64,000 nt of DNA from Bin5 sp965218625 (GCA_965218625.1 CBDCLG010000020.1:868001-932000); one strand, 5' to 3'; counted from the stretch's first letter, positions 26,905 through 35,507 are shown. Numbers and translations: made by a program. Notes: generated from the sequence alone by a model not told the origin.

Positions 26905-27125
26905 CAGGGCAATCGCGTCTAAATCCGGACGCCAAAATATCCCACGAAGGGCGCCCACAAGGGGCGCCCCTACCAATTGTCAATTATTTTCGGCTGTTTT
27001 TCCGGAGTTGGGCACCCACAAGGGGCGCCCCTACCAATTGTCAATTATTTTCGGCTGTTTTTCCGGAGTTGGGCTTGAATCAGGTAGTGTCGCGGGTCCT
27101 GGCCCAATTCGATGCAATCGCCCTG
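26905..27125. mobile_element. MITE-like element, copy A (with internal 61-bp duplication)
   Basis: A non-coding 221-bp element. The left end is CAGGGCAATCGCGTC and the right end GATGCAATCGCCCTG, which pair as terminal inverted repeats. Flanks CAAGTAGG (26897-26904) and CAAATAGG (27126-27133) look like an 8-bp target duplication with one mismatch. Inside it a 61-bp segment starting CCCACAAGGGGCGCCCC is repeated in tandem (26954-27014 and 27015-27075). Hairpin-forming GGGCGCCC/GGGGCGCCCC words are present. It sits between sppA and the first Gfo/Idh gene. Confidence 0.8.
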
Positions 27126-27219
27126 CAAATAGGCCTTCCGACGCGCGCGGATGGATTGTTCGCCGAACGCCTCCCGGGGTATGATGAAGCGCAGACCTTC
27201 ACGCCAGGGAGCGAGTGAA

Positions 27220-28317
27220 ATGGCCCCAGTTTACACGGCCGCAGTGGTGGGCGCCGGCAATGGGGGCAAGGGCAGCATGGCTGCCCTGTCGGCGTCGCCG
27301 CGTCTCCGCCTCGTCGCGGTCGCCGACATCCAGGAGGAGGCGCGCGCAACCGCCCGGGAACTTTACCCCGGCATTCGCACCTACAACAGCCATGGAGAGA
27401 TGTTTGCCGACTGTCCGACTGACGTGGTCTGCGTCTCCACATGGCCGCCCTCTCATTTGGAGGTGACGCAGGCGGCGTTGGACCTGCCGCTGCGCGGCAT
27501 CCTGGTCGAAAAGCCGCTGGCGGACAATTTTTCAGACGGTCGGAAGGTGCTCGAGATTGTGCGCGCCCGAAGTCTGCCGATGGTGGTGCCGCACGGCCTG
27601 CTGGTGGCAGAACACAGCCGCCAAATTCTTGGGCGGATAGGCAACGGCGAGATCGGGCAACTGAAGCTGGTGGAGATACAGTCCGGCGGCTGGGACATCA
27701 TCAATGCCGGCATCCACTGGCTCAACTTTTTTGTGACGCTGACCGGGCGGGAGCCGGTCGACTGCGTCATGGCGGCCTGTGACGTCAGCACGCGTACATT
27801 TCGCGACAATATGCAGGTAGAAACGCTGGCCGTCACCTACGCGCACACCGTCAGCGGCATCCGCGTCGTGATGAATACGGGCGACTACGTTTCAATTTCG
27901 GAGCCGGACACGAACACGCTCTTCCGGCTGGTCGGCACGCGCGGGACGCTCGACTTTTACGGCTGGGCGCCCCGATACCGCCTGCTCAACGCCGACTATC
28001 CTCAGGGGCGACTCTTCGAAGTCGACCCGGGCCCGGCCACGAATCACCAGCGCCACCTCGAAAATCTGGCAACGGAGATCGACCGCGGAGCACCGGACTA
28101 TACCGTCGCAGAGGGCTCACTGGCCGCGTTGGAGCTGTGTGAAGCAGCTTACCTCTCCTGCCGGCACGGCGGCACTCCGGTATCCTTGCCGCTGGACGAG
28201 TTCTCTGCACCCTCGCCGGCTGATTGGCAGCCAGGCCTGCCCTACAGAGGGCAGGGAGGCGGCCGCGACGGGCGCAGGCTTCCGCGCCGGCCTGAGCAGC
28301 CTGGACGGCGGAGCTGA
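27220..28317 (+). CDS. Gfo/Idh/MocA family oxidoreductase
   Basis: A 365-residue NAD(P)-dependent sugar-type dehydrogenase. ATG 27220 follows GGGAG at 27207-27211. The N-terminal Rossmann fold has AAVVGAGNGGKGSMAAL (residues ~5-21), then DIQEEARATARELY and the family EKP motif in LVEKPLADN (catalytic Lys). The C-terminal alpha/beta domain contains IINAGIHWLNFF, with the conserved D/N-x3-H pattern. Members oxidise or reduce hydroxyls of sugars, inositols or related compounds; the substrate is not clear. The next Gfo/Idh gene starts ten bases after its stop, so they are one transcript and may act on the same pathway or as a heteromer. Confidence 0.9.
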   Translation: MAPVYTAAVVGAGNGGKGSMAALSASPRLRLVAVADIQEEARATARELYPGIRTYNSHGEMFADCPTDVVCVSTWPPSHLEVTQAALDLPLRGILVEKPLADNFSDGRKVLEIVRARSLPMVVPHGLLVAEHSRQILGRIGNGEIGQLKLVEIQSGGWDIINAGIHWLNFFVTLTGREPVDCVMAACDVSTRTFRDNMQVETLAVTYAHTVSGIRVVMNTGDYVSISEPDTNTLFRLVGTRGTLDFYGWAPRYRLLNADYPQGRLFEVDPGPATNHQRHLENLATEIDRGAPDYTVAEGSLAALELCEAAYLSCRHGGTPVSLPLDEFSAPSPADWQPGLPYRGQGGGRDGRRLPRRPEQPGRRS

Positions 28318-28327
28318 GGGCGGCGGC

Positions 28328-29419
28328 ATGGTACGATTCGGCATTGTCGGCAGCGGATGGCGCGTGCGCTTCTTCCTGCGCGCGGCCCAAGCCCTGCGGG
28401 GGCAGCTGGAGGTGGCGGGGCTGGCGGCGCGGCGCCCGCAGCGGGCCGCGAAACTGGCCTCCGCATACGGTGTTCCCCTCTACCGTTCGCCCACCGAGCT
28501 GATCGCGGCGCAAAGGCCCGACTTTGTCGTGACCAGCGTATCCTTGCCGGCCAACCCGCCGATCGTGCGGCAGCTGGTGGAGCAGGGCCTACCCGTGCTT
28601 TCCGAAACGCCGCCGGCGGGCACAGTGGCAGAGATGCATGCACTGTGGACATTGCAGGCACAGGGCGCCCGCATCCAGGTCGCAGAGCAGTACTGGCGGC
28701 AGCCCCACCACGCCGCCCGTCTCGCCTTCGCGCACAGCGGCCGCCTGGGACGCGTCAGCCAAGTCCAGGTTTCGGCCGCGCACGGCTATCACGGCATCAG
28801 CCTCATGCGCCGCTTCCTCGGCATCGGGGCAGAATCAGCGACGGTCAGTGCGCGACGCTTCAGCTCTCCAATCGTGCGGGGACCTGGCCGCCAGGGGCCG
28901 CCCAGCGAGGAAAAGGTGACCGGGTCGAACCAACTCCTGGCCGTCTTCGATTGGGGCGACCGCCTGGGCGTACTCGATTTCAGCAGTGACCAGTACTTCT
29001 CGTGGATTCGCGGCCAGCGGCTGCTGGTGCGGGGCGAGCGCGGCGAGATCATCGACGACCGCGCGGTCTACCTGCAGGATTTCCGCACACCGATTGAAGT
29101 GACATTCACCCGTCACAGCGCCGGCCCTGAGGGAAACCTGGAGGGAAACTATCTCAAGGGCATCCAGGCAGGCGAACAGTGGTGGTACCGCAATCCTGCC
29201 TTGCCGGCCGAACTCTCCGACGACGAGATCGCGGTCGCGGACCTGCTGTTGCGTATGGCGGAATATGTAGGCGGCGGCGACGACGCCTACTCGCTGGCAG
29301 AGGCCTGCCAGGACCGCTACCTGGACATTCTGGCCGGGCAGGCGGCAGAGAGCGGGCAGCCGGTTCGGGCGCAGCATCAGCCCTGGAGCAATGTCCTGAC
29401 CTCATCGGGGGTGCAGTGA
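28328..29419 (+). CDS. Second Gfo/Idh/MocA-family protein, EKP motif changed
   Basis: A 363-residue protein with the same two-domain plan as its upstream neighbour. The Rossmann motif is RFGIVGSGWRVRFFL (residues 3-17). Where the family has EKP, this protein has VLSETPPAGT, so the catalytic lysine is replaced by threonine. The C-terminal domain has AHGYHGISLMRRFLG, in which the H-G-x-H region remains. It may be a non-catalytic partner of the first Gfo/Idh protein, or use another residue. The ATG at 28328 is preceded by GAGGGCGG. It is the last gene of the pair; a repeat element follows. Confidence 0.85.
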   Translation: MVRFGIVGSGWRVRFFLRAAQALRGQLEVAGLAARRPQRAAKLASAYGVPLYRSPTELIAAQRPDFVVTSVSLPANPPIVRQLVEQGLPVLSETPPAGTVAEMHALWTLQAQGARIQVAEQYWRQPHHAARLAFAHSGRLGRVSQVQVSAAHGYHGISLMRRFLGIGAESATVSARRFSSPIVRGPGRQGPPSEEKVTGSNQLLAVFDWGDRLGVLDFSSDQYFSWIRGQRLLVRGERGEIIDDRAVYLQDFRTPIEVTFTRHSAGPEGNLEGNYLKGIQAGEQWWYRNPALPAELSDDEIAVADLLLRMAEYVGGGDDAYSLAEACQDRYLDILAGQAAESGQPVRAQHQPWSNVLTSSGVQ

Positions 29420-29449
29420 CTGAACGAGGTCCTCTCCTCACCCGCGCAC

Positions 29450-29598
29450 CAGGGCAAGCGCATCTAAATCTGGACGCCAAAATAAGCCACGAAGGGCACC
29501 CACAAGGGGTGCCCCTACCAATTGTCATTCGTTTTCGGCTGAAAAACCGATCTCCAGTCGCCGAAAACCGTAAGAATTCGCGACAGCGCTCTTGCCCT
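29450..29598. mobile_element. MITE-like element, copy B (decayed right end)
   Basis: The left end CAGGGCAAGCGCATC, the central GGGCACCCACAAGGGGTGCCCC hairpin region and TTTTCGGCTGAAAAACCGATC match the other copies. The right part after about 29560 matches copy D only as far as AAGAATTCGCGAC, and the usual GATGCAATCGCCCTG end is missing; CTCTTGCCCT near 29590-29598 may be a diverged end. No target duplication is seen. The right limit is approximate. A promoter begins directly after it. Confidence 0.65.
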
Positions 29599-29600
29599 CT

Positions 29601-29629
29601 TAGACAGACAACGGCCTCTATTGTATAAT
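29601..29629 (+). promoter_or_regulatory. Candidate promoter for the B12/radical-SAM gene
   Basis: TAGACA (29601-29606) and a perfect TATAAT (29624-29629) with 17 bases between them, one of the best promoter matches in the window. The -35 box starts two or three bases after the end of repeat copy B, so the element may affect it. Confidence 0.65.
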
Positions 29630-29693
29630 GTCCCTTGGTTTTCGGTGGACAATGACGTGATCGCTGAAAACGGAGTAACTTGAGTCCAAATCA

Positions 29694-30593
29694 ATGGCCA
29701 AAATTGTTCTCTGCCACCCACTGTTTCTGAGCCTGAATCCGGAAGAGGAAGCGCTGAAGAGCCCCTACTTCCCCTTGGGTCTTCTCTATCTGGCAGGCTA
29801 CGTGCGCGCGCAGGGTCACGCTGTCGCGGTCTTCGATGGCACATTCGAAGAGGAAGTCGGCGCGTTCTCCGCCCGTCTGACGGCTGAACAGCCGGACATG
29901 GTAGGCATCTCGGCTGTATTGCCCCTGCGCGAAATGGCCCTCAGTCTGGCCGCCGACGCCAAAGCCGGCGGCGTGTCGACCATTCTCGGCGGGCCGGACC
30001 CGACCAAAGATCCCGCCCACTATCTCCAGTATCCCCAAGTCGATCTTGTCGTCCACCATGAGGGCGAGCAGACCCTGGACGCGCTGCTGCGGTTGGTGGA
30101 AGCCGGCCCGCTCACGCCCGAACTGCTGCGTTGCGAACCGGGAATCGCCTTTCGAGACGGCGACGGTACGGTCGTGGTCAACCAGCCGCGCCAGCTTATC
30201 GACAATCTCGACGAGCTGCCCCTGCCGGCCAGAGACCTGATCGACATGGACCGCTATCTTGACACCTGGCGCGAGGAAAACGGCTACTCCTCGTTGACGA
30301 TCTCCACATCGCGCGGCTGCCCCTATGGCTGCGACTGGTGCCGTGATTCGGTTCACGGGCAGGGCTTCCGCCAGCGTTCACCGGAGAGCGTCGCCGCCGA
30401 AATGAAGCAGCTGAAAGAGACTTACGACATTGACCGGCTGCGCGTTGTCGATGATGTCGACGGCATCGAGCGCGACTGGGTCGAAGGCTGGGCCGAGGCC
30501 GCTGAAAAGGCTGATGCCGAAATCCCATTCGAGGCACTCTATGACCTGGAGCGCCAGGACCTGCCGATGCTCGACGTGCGGGATACGTTGTGA
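29694..30593 (+). CDS. B12-binding domain / radical SAM protein with short C-terminus
   Basis: A 299-residue protein. Residues 1-140 form a cobalamin-binding-type Rossmann domain (SPYFPLGLLYLAGYVRAQGH, VGISAVLPL, ILGGPDPT). The radical-SAM start motif STSRGC209-PYG-C213-DW-C216 gives C-x3-C-x2-C for a [4Fe-4S] cluster. Only about 83 residues follow, half of a normal radical-SAM barrel; it ends LPMLDVRDTL. The reading frame after the stop holds no family-like sequence, so this is either a natural short form or an old truncation. Class B members do methylations and ring rearrangements. A strong promoter lies upstream and a methyltransferase gene 81 bases downstream. Confidence 0.75.
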   Translation: MAKIVLCHPLFLSLNPEEEALKSPYFPLGLLYLAGYVRAQGHAVAVFDGTFEEEVGAFSARLTAEQPDMVGISAVLPLREMALSLAADAKAGGVSTILGGPDPTKDPAHYLQYPQVDLVVHHEGEQTLDALLRLVEAGPLTPELLRCEPGIAFRDGDGTVVVNQPRQLIDNLDELPLPARDLIDMDRYLDTWREENGYSSLTISTSRGCPYGCDWCRDSVHGQGFRQRSPESVAAEMKQLKETYDIDRLRVVDDVDGIERDWVEGWAEAAEKADAEIPFEALYDLERQDLPMLDVRDTL

Positions 30594-30674
30594 AAAAAGC
30601 GCAATCAGTATCTCCCCACCGTGGGTGGGGCCTTACATGCACCGCCGGATGCCTCGGCAGCCGGAAACTGAACC

Positions 30675-31412
30675 TTGAAGGACTTCTTCTCTCACGGGTC
30701 ACCCTTTCTCGATCATCCTCTGTTGACGGCAGAACGAACCCAAAGGGAAATCCACTTTCTGGTTGACGCCCTGGCGCTGGCGCCGAAAGCGCGCGTGCTG
30801 GACGTGGGCTGCGGCTTCGGTCGGCACACGATTGAACTGGGGCGTCTGAACTATCGCGCGCTCGGCATCGACCCGGCGGAGGCCATGATCGAGGCGGCGA
30901 TGGCACAGGCCGTGGAGGCCGGCGTGGAGGTCGAATTGCAACAGGTTGGCGGCGAAGAGTTTGCCATGGCAGGGCAGTTCGATGCCGCGATCTGCCTTTT
31001 CACGACTTTGGGACAGGTCGCGACCGATTCGCTGGCGGACAACCGCGGGCTGCTCGCGGCTGTGGCCAACGCGCTCAAGGCGGACGGCCTCTTGGCGCTG
31101 GAGCTGCCGCAGAAGCAGCCCACTCTCGACGCGCTCAAGGCCTGCGACCGCTTCGGCGGCGCGAGCAACTATACAGAGGTCCAGCGCAGCTACGATACCG
31201 AAGCCGACCTTGTGACCGAACAGTTCCGCGTCGTCACGCCGTCGCGCGATCAGAGCTACCAGTTGCGCTACCGCCTCTACAGCCAGGAGGAAGTTAAAAC
31301 CCTCCTGACCGCGGCCGGGCTGCAGATCGTCCGGCGTCATGCCGGTTACTCCAAGGCAGAGCTGACCGACGTTAGTCCGACCATGCTACTGATTTGCGCC
31401 AAATGCCTTTAG
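30675..31412 (+). CDS. Class I SAM-dependent methyltransferase
   Basis: A 245-residue methyltransferase. Motif I is VLDVGCGFGRHTIELG (residues ~40-55), with the acidic post-I residue in ALGIDPAEAMIEAA and motif IV as FDAAICLFTTLGQV. The start is TTG 30675; the ribosome site is weak, and an ATG further in would remove part of the fold. The substrate is unknown, small molecules being most likely for this type. Its last ten bases overlap the start of the ABC permease gene, so it may be co-transcribed with the importer genes. Confidence 0.85.
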   Translation: MKDFFSHGSPFLDHPLLTAERTQREIHFLVDALALAPKARVLDVGCGFGRHTIELGRLNYRALGIDPAEAMIEAAMAQAVEAGVEVELQQVGGEEFAMAGQFDAAICLFTTLGQVATDSLADNRGLLAAVANALKADGLLALELPQKQPTLDALKACDRFGGASNYTEVQRSYDTEADLVTEQFRVVTPSRDQSYQLRYRLYSQEEVKTLLTAAGLQIVRRHAGYSKAELTDVSPTMLLICAKCL

Positions 31413-32158
31413 ATTGGCTGACGCAGGACCTACTCTATCTGCTTTTGCGCGGGCTGCTGCTGACAGTCGTCTTGACCGCGGCAACCGCGGGTCTGGCGCT
31501 GGCGGTGGGCGTCGCTGCGGGGACGATGCGGCTGTCGGCAAACCGGTTCGTGCACGGGCTGGCGGTTGTGCATGTGGAAATGCACCGCAATATGCCGGCG
31601 CTCGTGCTGATGATCATCTGGGCTTTTGCCCTGCCCAACCTGTTCCCGGCAGAGATGCGGCGAGGGTTTTTCTTCGATAACGACTTTTTCAACTGGATCA
31701 GCGGTTGGAGCGGCCTGTCGCTGCCCTATTACACGCTGGCAGCTGGCATTGCATTGGTTTTGAATACCAGTGCGTACCTGGCTGAGCTGTTCCGGGCCGG
31801 CGTTTGCGCCATTCCCCAGCAGCACGTCGACGCCGCCCGCACGCTCGGCGCGTCTCGGTTGGAGCTCTTCCGCCGCGTCCTTCTGCCCGAAGGCTTGCGC
31901 ACCGCCTTTCCGGCCATTTCGACCCGCCTGATTCACCATCTGAAAAACAGTGCGCTGGCTGCATTTGTGGCCACGCCTGAGTTTTTCCACAGCGCACAGA
32001 CCGCGATCACGCGCACGTTTCTGGCGCTGGAATTTCTTTTGCTGGCAGCCGTCGTCTACCTGGTGCTGGCATTCGCCTTTTCCGGTCTGTTGCGCTGGGT
32101 CGAGAAACAGTGGTTGGCGGGCGGAAGCCGGCAGACGCCCCTGACCACTGCTCAGTAG
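31403..32158 (+). CDS. Polar amino-acid-type ABC transporter permease 1
   Basis: A 251-residue membrane protein of the HisM/GlnP family, with about five hydrophobic segments. The ATG at 31403 overlaps the stop of the methyltransferase gene (ATGCCTTTAG). The cytoplasmic EAA loop reads DAARTLGASRLELFRRVLLPEGLRT, with the G found in this class, and N-terminal RNMPALVLMIIW is typical of the family. It pairs with the second permease four bases downstream. The pair would form the membrane channel of an importer for an amino acid or similar small solute. Confidence 0.9.
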   Translation: MPLDWLTQDLLYLLLRGLLLTVVLTAATAGLALAVGVAAGTMRLSANRFVHGLAVVHVEMHRNMPALVLMIIWAFALPNLFPAEMRRGFFFDNDFFNWISGWSGLSLPYYTLAAGIALVLNTSAYLAELFRAGVCAIPQQHVDAARTLGASRLELFRRVLLPEGLRTAFPAISTRLIHHLKNSALAAFVATPEFFHSAQTAITRTFLALEFLLLAAVVYLVLAFAFSGLLRWVEKQWLAGGSRQTPLTTAQ

Positions 32159-32162
32159 AAGA

Positions 32163-32885
32163 ATGAACGATCATCTCTCCTTTCTGATTGAGAAGCTGCC
32201 GGTGCTCCTGTTTGGATTTCCGGGTCAGCGGCCCGGCGGCCTGACGCTCAGCCTGATCCTGGCCGTGCTGGCGGTAGCGTTCGGTTTCTGTCTTGCCATG
32301 CCGGTCAGCAGCGCGGCGCGTGCAGGTTGGCGGCCGCTGCGCTGGTGCGCCGTCGCCTATGTCGAAGTGTTCCGGGGCCTGCCCTTAATTTTGCTGCTGG
32401 TGCTCGTTCACCAGGGCCTCGGCGGCGTTCGCTTCGGGCTGAACTGGAGCCCGCGCATGTCGGCGCTGGTGGCGTTGATTCTCTATTCCAGCGCCTACCA
32501 GGCTGAAATCCTGCGTGCCGGCCTGTCCACGGTGCCGCTGGAACTGGTGGAGTCGGCGCGGCTGATGGGCAGCCGCCCGCGCCAGGTGTACTTGCTGATC
32601 AAGCTGCGCTACGCGCTTCGGGTCATGCTACCGGCTTTCACCGGCCAGGCCATCAGCCTGTTCAAAGACACATCGGTCGTTGTCGTCATCGGCGTGGCTG
32701 AAGTGATGACCGTCGCCCGCATGGCCCTGGGCGCAGATGTCACCAACGCCCCCTATTGGGTGACGATGTACAGCTTTGTCGGCGTTCTCTACTTCGTTAT
32801 CGCCTTCGGCCTTTCCCGCCTCTCTCAACGCTGGGAGCAGCGCAGCCGCCAGCCGGACCTTGTCCACTCGTTCTTCAGCTATTGA
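32163..32885 (+). CDS. Polar amino-acid-type ABC transporter permease 2
   Basis: A 240-residue permease of the same family as the preceding gene, starting four bases after its stop. Family marks: YVEVFRGLPLILLLVLVHQG, ILYSSAYQAEILRAGLSTVPLELVESARLMGSRPRQVYLLIKL (EAA loop) and AISLFKDTSVVVVIGVAEVM. About five hydrophobic segments are present. With permease 1 it forms a heterodimer. The substrate-binding lipoprotein gene follows after about 200 bases. Confidence 0.92.
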   Translation: MNDHLSFLIEKLPVLLFGFPGQRPGGLTLSLILAVLAVAFGFCLAMPVSSAARAGWRPLRWCAVAYVEVFRGLPLILLLVLVHQGLGGVRFGLNWSPRMSALVALILYSSAYQAEILRAGLSTVPLELVESARLMGSRPRQVYLLIKLRYALRVMLPAFTGQAISLFKDTSVVVVIGVAEVMTVARMALGADVTNAPYWVTMYSFVGVLYFVIAFGLSRLSQRWEQRSRQPDLVHSFFSY

Positions 32886-33089
32886 ATCGCTTTCTATTTG
32901 GGAATGAATTTCGCGTCAGCCAGCGCAATATGGGCCAAATCTGCTTAAATGCGTACCGCTTCTTACAGTACTTGTGGTTGCCGCTATGTTAAGATTAGGC
33001 GCGCTGCTTACAGCGCGTGCCCATCGTGCGCGTCTGAAAGTCAACGACTTCTTCAAGGACAGCACACAAACAGGGGGGATTCATTGTCA

Positions 33090-33941
33090 ATGAAGTCACT
33101 GTTTCCGTTCTCGATCATTCTCCTTCTGGCGGCGCTTGTCTTGAGCGCATGCCAACCGATCGCCCCGCTTCCGGCGAGCGGCGTCAGTTTTCTGGCCGAC
33201 GAGATCAGCGAACGGGGGACAGTCCGCATCGGTGTACGCAATGACAACCCCCCGCTCAGTTTTGTGACCGAAGAGGGTGAATGGGTCGGTTTCGACGTTG
33301 ACCTGGCCGATGCGATCGCGGCGCAGATGGGCCTGGAGCCCGAACTGATTGTTGTGGACGGCACGACCCGCATCAGCTTTCTGCAGGAGGGGCGGGTTGA
33401 TATTTCGATCGCCAGCATGAACCACACGCGCAAGCGGGACAACGCGATCGACTTCAGCATCACCTACTTTTGGGACAACCAGTCGTTTCTGGCGCGAAGC
33501 GGCGAATACAGGTCGATTGATGAACTGATGGGCAAGAAGGTGGCTGCCAACGCCGGCAGCTCCGCCATCCCCTCCTGGATCGCGTATAGTGCGGCGCAGG
33601 GCGGCGCGGAGCCGGAAATCGTCGAGTTCAGCGACAAACTGGCCGCGATGCAAGCCCTGCGCGACGGCGCGGTCGAAGGTTACACCGAGGACAACATCAC
33701 CATGTTGGCGCTGGCCGCGGGCGACCCTGCGCTTGAGCTTCTGCCGGGCGGCCACAATCCTGTGCAGTTCGGCATCGGCGTGCCCAACAACCAGTCGGCC
33801 TGGCGCGATCAGGTGAATTACGCGTTACAGGAGTTGTGGAAGTCCGGTCTCTACCACGAGATATACTTTCGCTGGTTCGAAGGTCCCGATGCTCCCATCC
33901 AACTGCCGCTGGGCGGGCAGATGGAGGTCTGGCCTGAGTAA
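33090..33941 (+). CDS. ABC transporter substrate-binding lipoprotein (SBP family 3)
   Basis: A 283-residue protein with a signal peptide ending in the lipobox LVLSAC, Cys21 being the lipid-anchor site. The mature part is a family-3 periplasmic-type binding protein (GTVRIGVRNDNPPLSFVTEEG, VGFDVDLADAIAAQMGLEPE, GRVDISIASMNHTRKRDNAIDFS). The ATG at 33090 has AGGGGGGA upstream. It delivers the ligand to the two permeases. This family binds amino acids, organic acids and opine-like compounds. The gene lies 10 bases before the ATPase gene, so all four genes form one importer. Confidence 0.93.
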   Translation: MKSLFPFSIILLLAALVLSACQPIAPLPASGVSFLADEISERGTVRIGVRNDNPPLSFVTEEGEWVGFDVDLADAIAAQMGLEPELIVVDGTTRISFLQEGRVDISIASMNHTRKRDNAIDFSITYFWDNQSFLARSGEYRSIDELMGKKVAANAGSSAIPSWIAYSAAQGGAEPEIVEFSDKLAAMQALRDGAVEGYTEDNITMLALAAGDPALELLPGGHNPVQFGIGVPNNQSAWRDQVNYALQELWKSGLYHEIYFRWFEGPDAPIQLPLGGQMEVWPE

Positions 33942-33950
33942 TACAGAGCA

Positions 33951-34994
33951 ATGACATCGGTTTCGCTGGACAATCTATCCGTCATCTACGCGCCCGGTTC
34001 GCAGGCGCTGGGCAACGTCACATTGCGCGTTGAACCGGGCGAGCTCATGGTGCTGCTCGGTCCATCGGGCAGCGGCAAGACGACGATGTTGCGCGCCCTG
34101 GCCGGGCTGCTGCAGCCAAGTGAAGGCGACATTCGCTTCGATGACCGCTCTGTGCTCGGCGTGCCGCCGGAAAGGCGGGGCGCGGTGATGGTATTCCAGG
34201 AGCACGCGCTGTTCCCGTTCATGAACGTGGCGGCCAATGTTGGGTTCGGCCTGAAGATGCGGCGGATAGACCCAGCCGCGATTCGCAGCAGGGTAGCCGA
34301 GGCCCTGGCGGCCGTGCAGCTGGGCGGCTACGGGACGCGCTGGCCCGACGAGCTTTCGGGCGGTCAGCGCCAACGCGTCGCGCTGGCGAGGGCGCTGGTG
34401 ATCCAGCCGCGCGTGCTCCTGTTGGATGAACCTCTCAGCAGTCTTGAGCCCAGCCTGCGCGAAGAACTGCGCGGCACAATTTGCACGCTGCAACAGCAGG
34501 CCGGCATCACCATGATCTTCGTCACGCATGACCAGACCGACGCGGTTGCGGTCGCCGACCGCATCTGCCTGTTGATGCAGGGCAAAGTGCGGCAGACGGG
34601 CACGCCGCGCAGCTTCTTCGAACGCCCGGTAGATAGCGAAGTCGCCCGGTTCTTCGGCGGTATCAACTTCCTGCCGGGCATCAAACGCGGACGCATTGTC
34701 GAGACCTCGCTTGGCCCGCTGGAGGTGGTTGCAACCGACAGGCCGGACGGCGACGTGCTGGTGACGATCCGGCCTGAAGCGGTGGAGGTTGGGCGGAACG
34801 GCCATAACAATCTGGTCGGTTCGGTCGAGTCATACAGTTTTCAGGGATTGGTGGCGCGCTGCGGCGCCGGCATCAGCGATACACAGCTGCAGCTGACCGT
34901 GCCGCCTTATCAACGCTTCCAGCGCGGAGAGAGAATCGTGCTGCATCTGCCGCGCGAGCGCATCCACCTGCTGCCGGTAGAACCGGAACGATGA
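33951..34994 (+). CDS. ABC transporter ATP-binding protein with C-terminal TOBE-like domain
   Basis: A 347-residue ATPase. Walker A is GPSGSGKTT (residues 37-45), the signature LSGGQRQRVALARAL, Walker B RVLLLDEPLSSLE and the H-loop TMIFVTHDQTDA. The last ~110 residues form a TOBE-like regulatory region (VTIRPEAVEV ... GSVESYSFQGLVARC). This CysA/PotA/sugar-type ATPase is unusual beside polar amino-acid permeases, which normally use a short GlnQ-type ATPase of ~240 residues. The stop overlaps the next start by four bases (ATGA), so the DoxD gene is translationally coupled to it. Confidence 0.92.
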   Translation: MTSVSLDNLSVIYAPGSQALGNVTLRVEPGELMVLLGPSGSGKTTMLRALAGLLQPSEGDIRFDDRSVLGVPPERRGAVMVFQEHALFPFMNVAANVGFGLKMRRIDPAAIRSRVAEALAAVQLGGYGTRWPDELSGGQRQRVALARALVIQPRVLLLDEPLSSLEPSLREELRGTICTLQQQAGITMIFVTHDQTDAVAVADRICLLMQGKVRQTGTPRSFFERPVDSEVARFFGGINFLPGIKRGRIVETSLGPLEVVATDRPDGDVLVTIRPEAVEVGRNGHNNLVGSVESYSFQGLVARCGAGISDTQLQLTVPPYQRFQRGERIVLHLPRERIHLLPVEPER

Positions 34995-35443
34995 GAGCGG
35001 AGGCGCCCCTGTGGCCGATTGCCGTCGCCCGGCCGATAATCGGCCTGTTGTGGCTCTATTCGCTGCGCTGGAAGTTGCCGCCCGATTTCATGCCGGCGGA
35101 AGGCCGTGGGTTGATGGACTGGCTGCAGCTGGAAGTAGCGCATGCGTCATTTCCGCTCTACGGCCTGTTCGTCGAGCAGGTGGCGCTGCCGAACTTCACG
35201 CTCTTTGCCTGGCTGATTTTCCTGGCGGAATTGGCCGTCGGCCTCAGCCTGCTGACCGGCGCCTTCACCCGCATCGGGGCACTGGTGGGCCTGGGCATGT
35301 CGGTCAACCTCGGCATCGGCTTGCTGGAAGTGCCGGGCGAATGGCCCTGGAGCTACGCCATGCTGGCGATGTGGCATGGCCTCTTTTTTGTAAGCGGCGC
35401 CGGACGCGTCTGGGGCGTGGACGGCATGAGAAGCCGGGCGTAA
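34991..35443 (+). CDS. DoxD/DoxX-like membrane protein
   Basis: A 150-residue membrane protein with about four hydrophobic segments, of the DoxD-like (thiosulfate:quinone oxidoreductase small subunit) type. Typical marks are RPIIGLLWLYSLRWKLPP at the N-terminus, LAELAVGLSLLTGAFTRIGAL in the middle and WPWSYAMLAMWHGLFFVSGAGRVWGVD at the end. The ATG overlaps the stop of the ABC ATPase gene (ATGA at 34991-34994). Next comes a YeeE/YedE transporter gene, and a second DoxX protein follows that. Together they suggest sulfur-compound uptake and oxidation, but not all DoxX proteins act on thiosulfate. Confidence 0.8.
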   Translation: MRAEAPLWPIAVARPIIGLLWLYSLRWKLPPDFMPAEGRGLMDWLQLEVAHASFPLYGLFVEQVALPNFTLFAWLIFLAELAVGLSLLTGAFTRIGALVGLGMSVNLGIGLLEVPGEWPWSYAMLAMWHGLFFVSGAGRVWGVDGMRSRA

Positions 35444-35507
35444 GGCCGGAGAGGGCGCTCTCGCCGGGCGATATCGCCCCGGGCTTTAACAGAAAGAACG
35501 AACTCGA

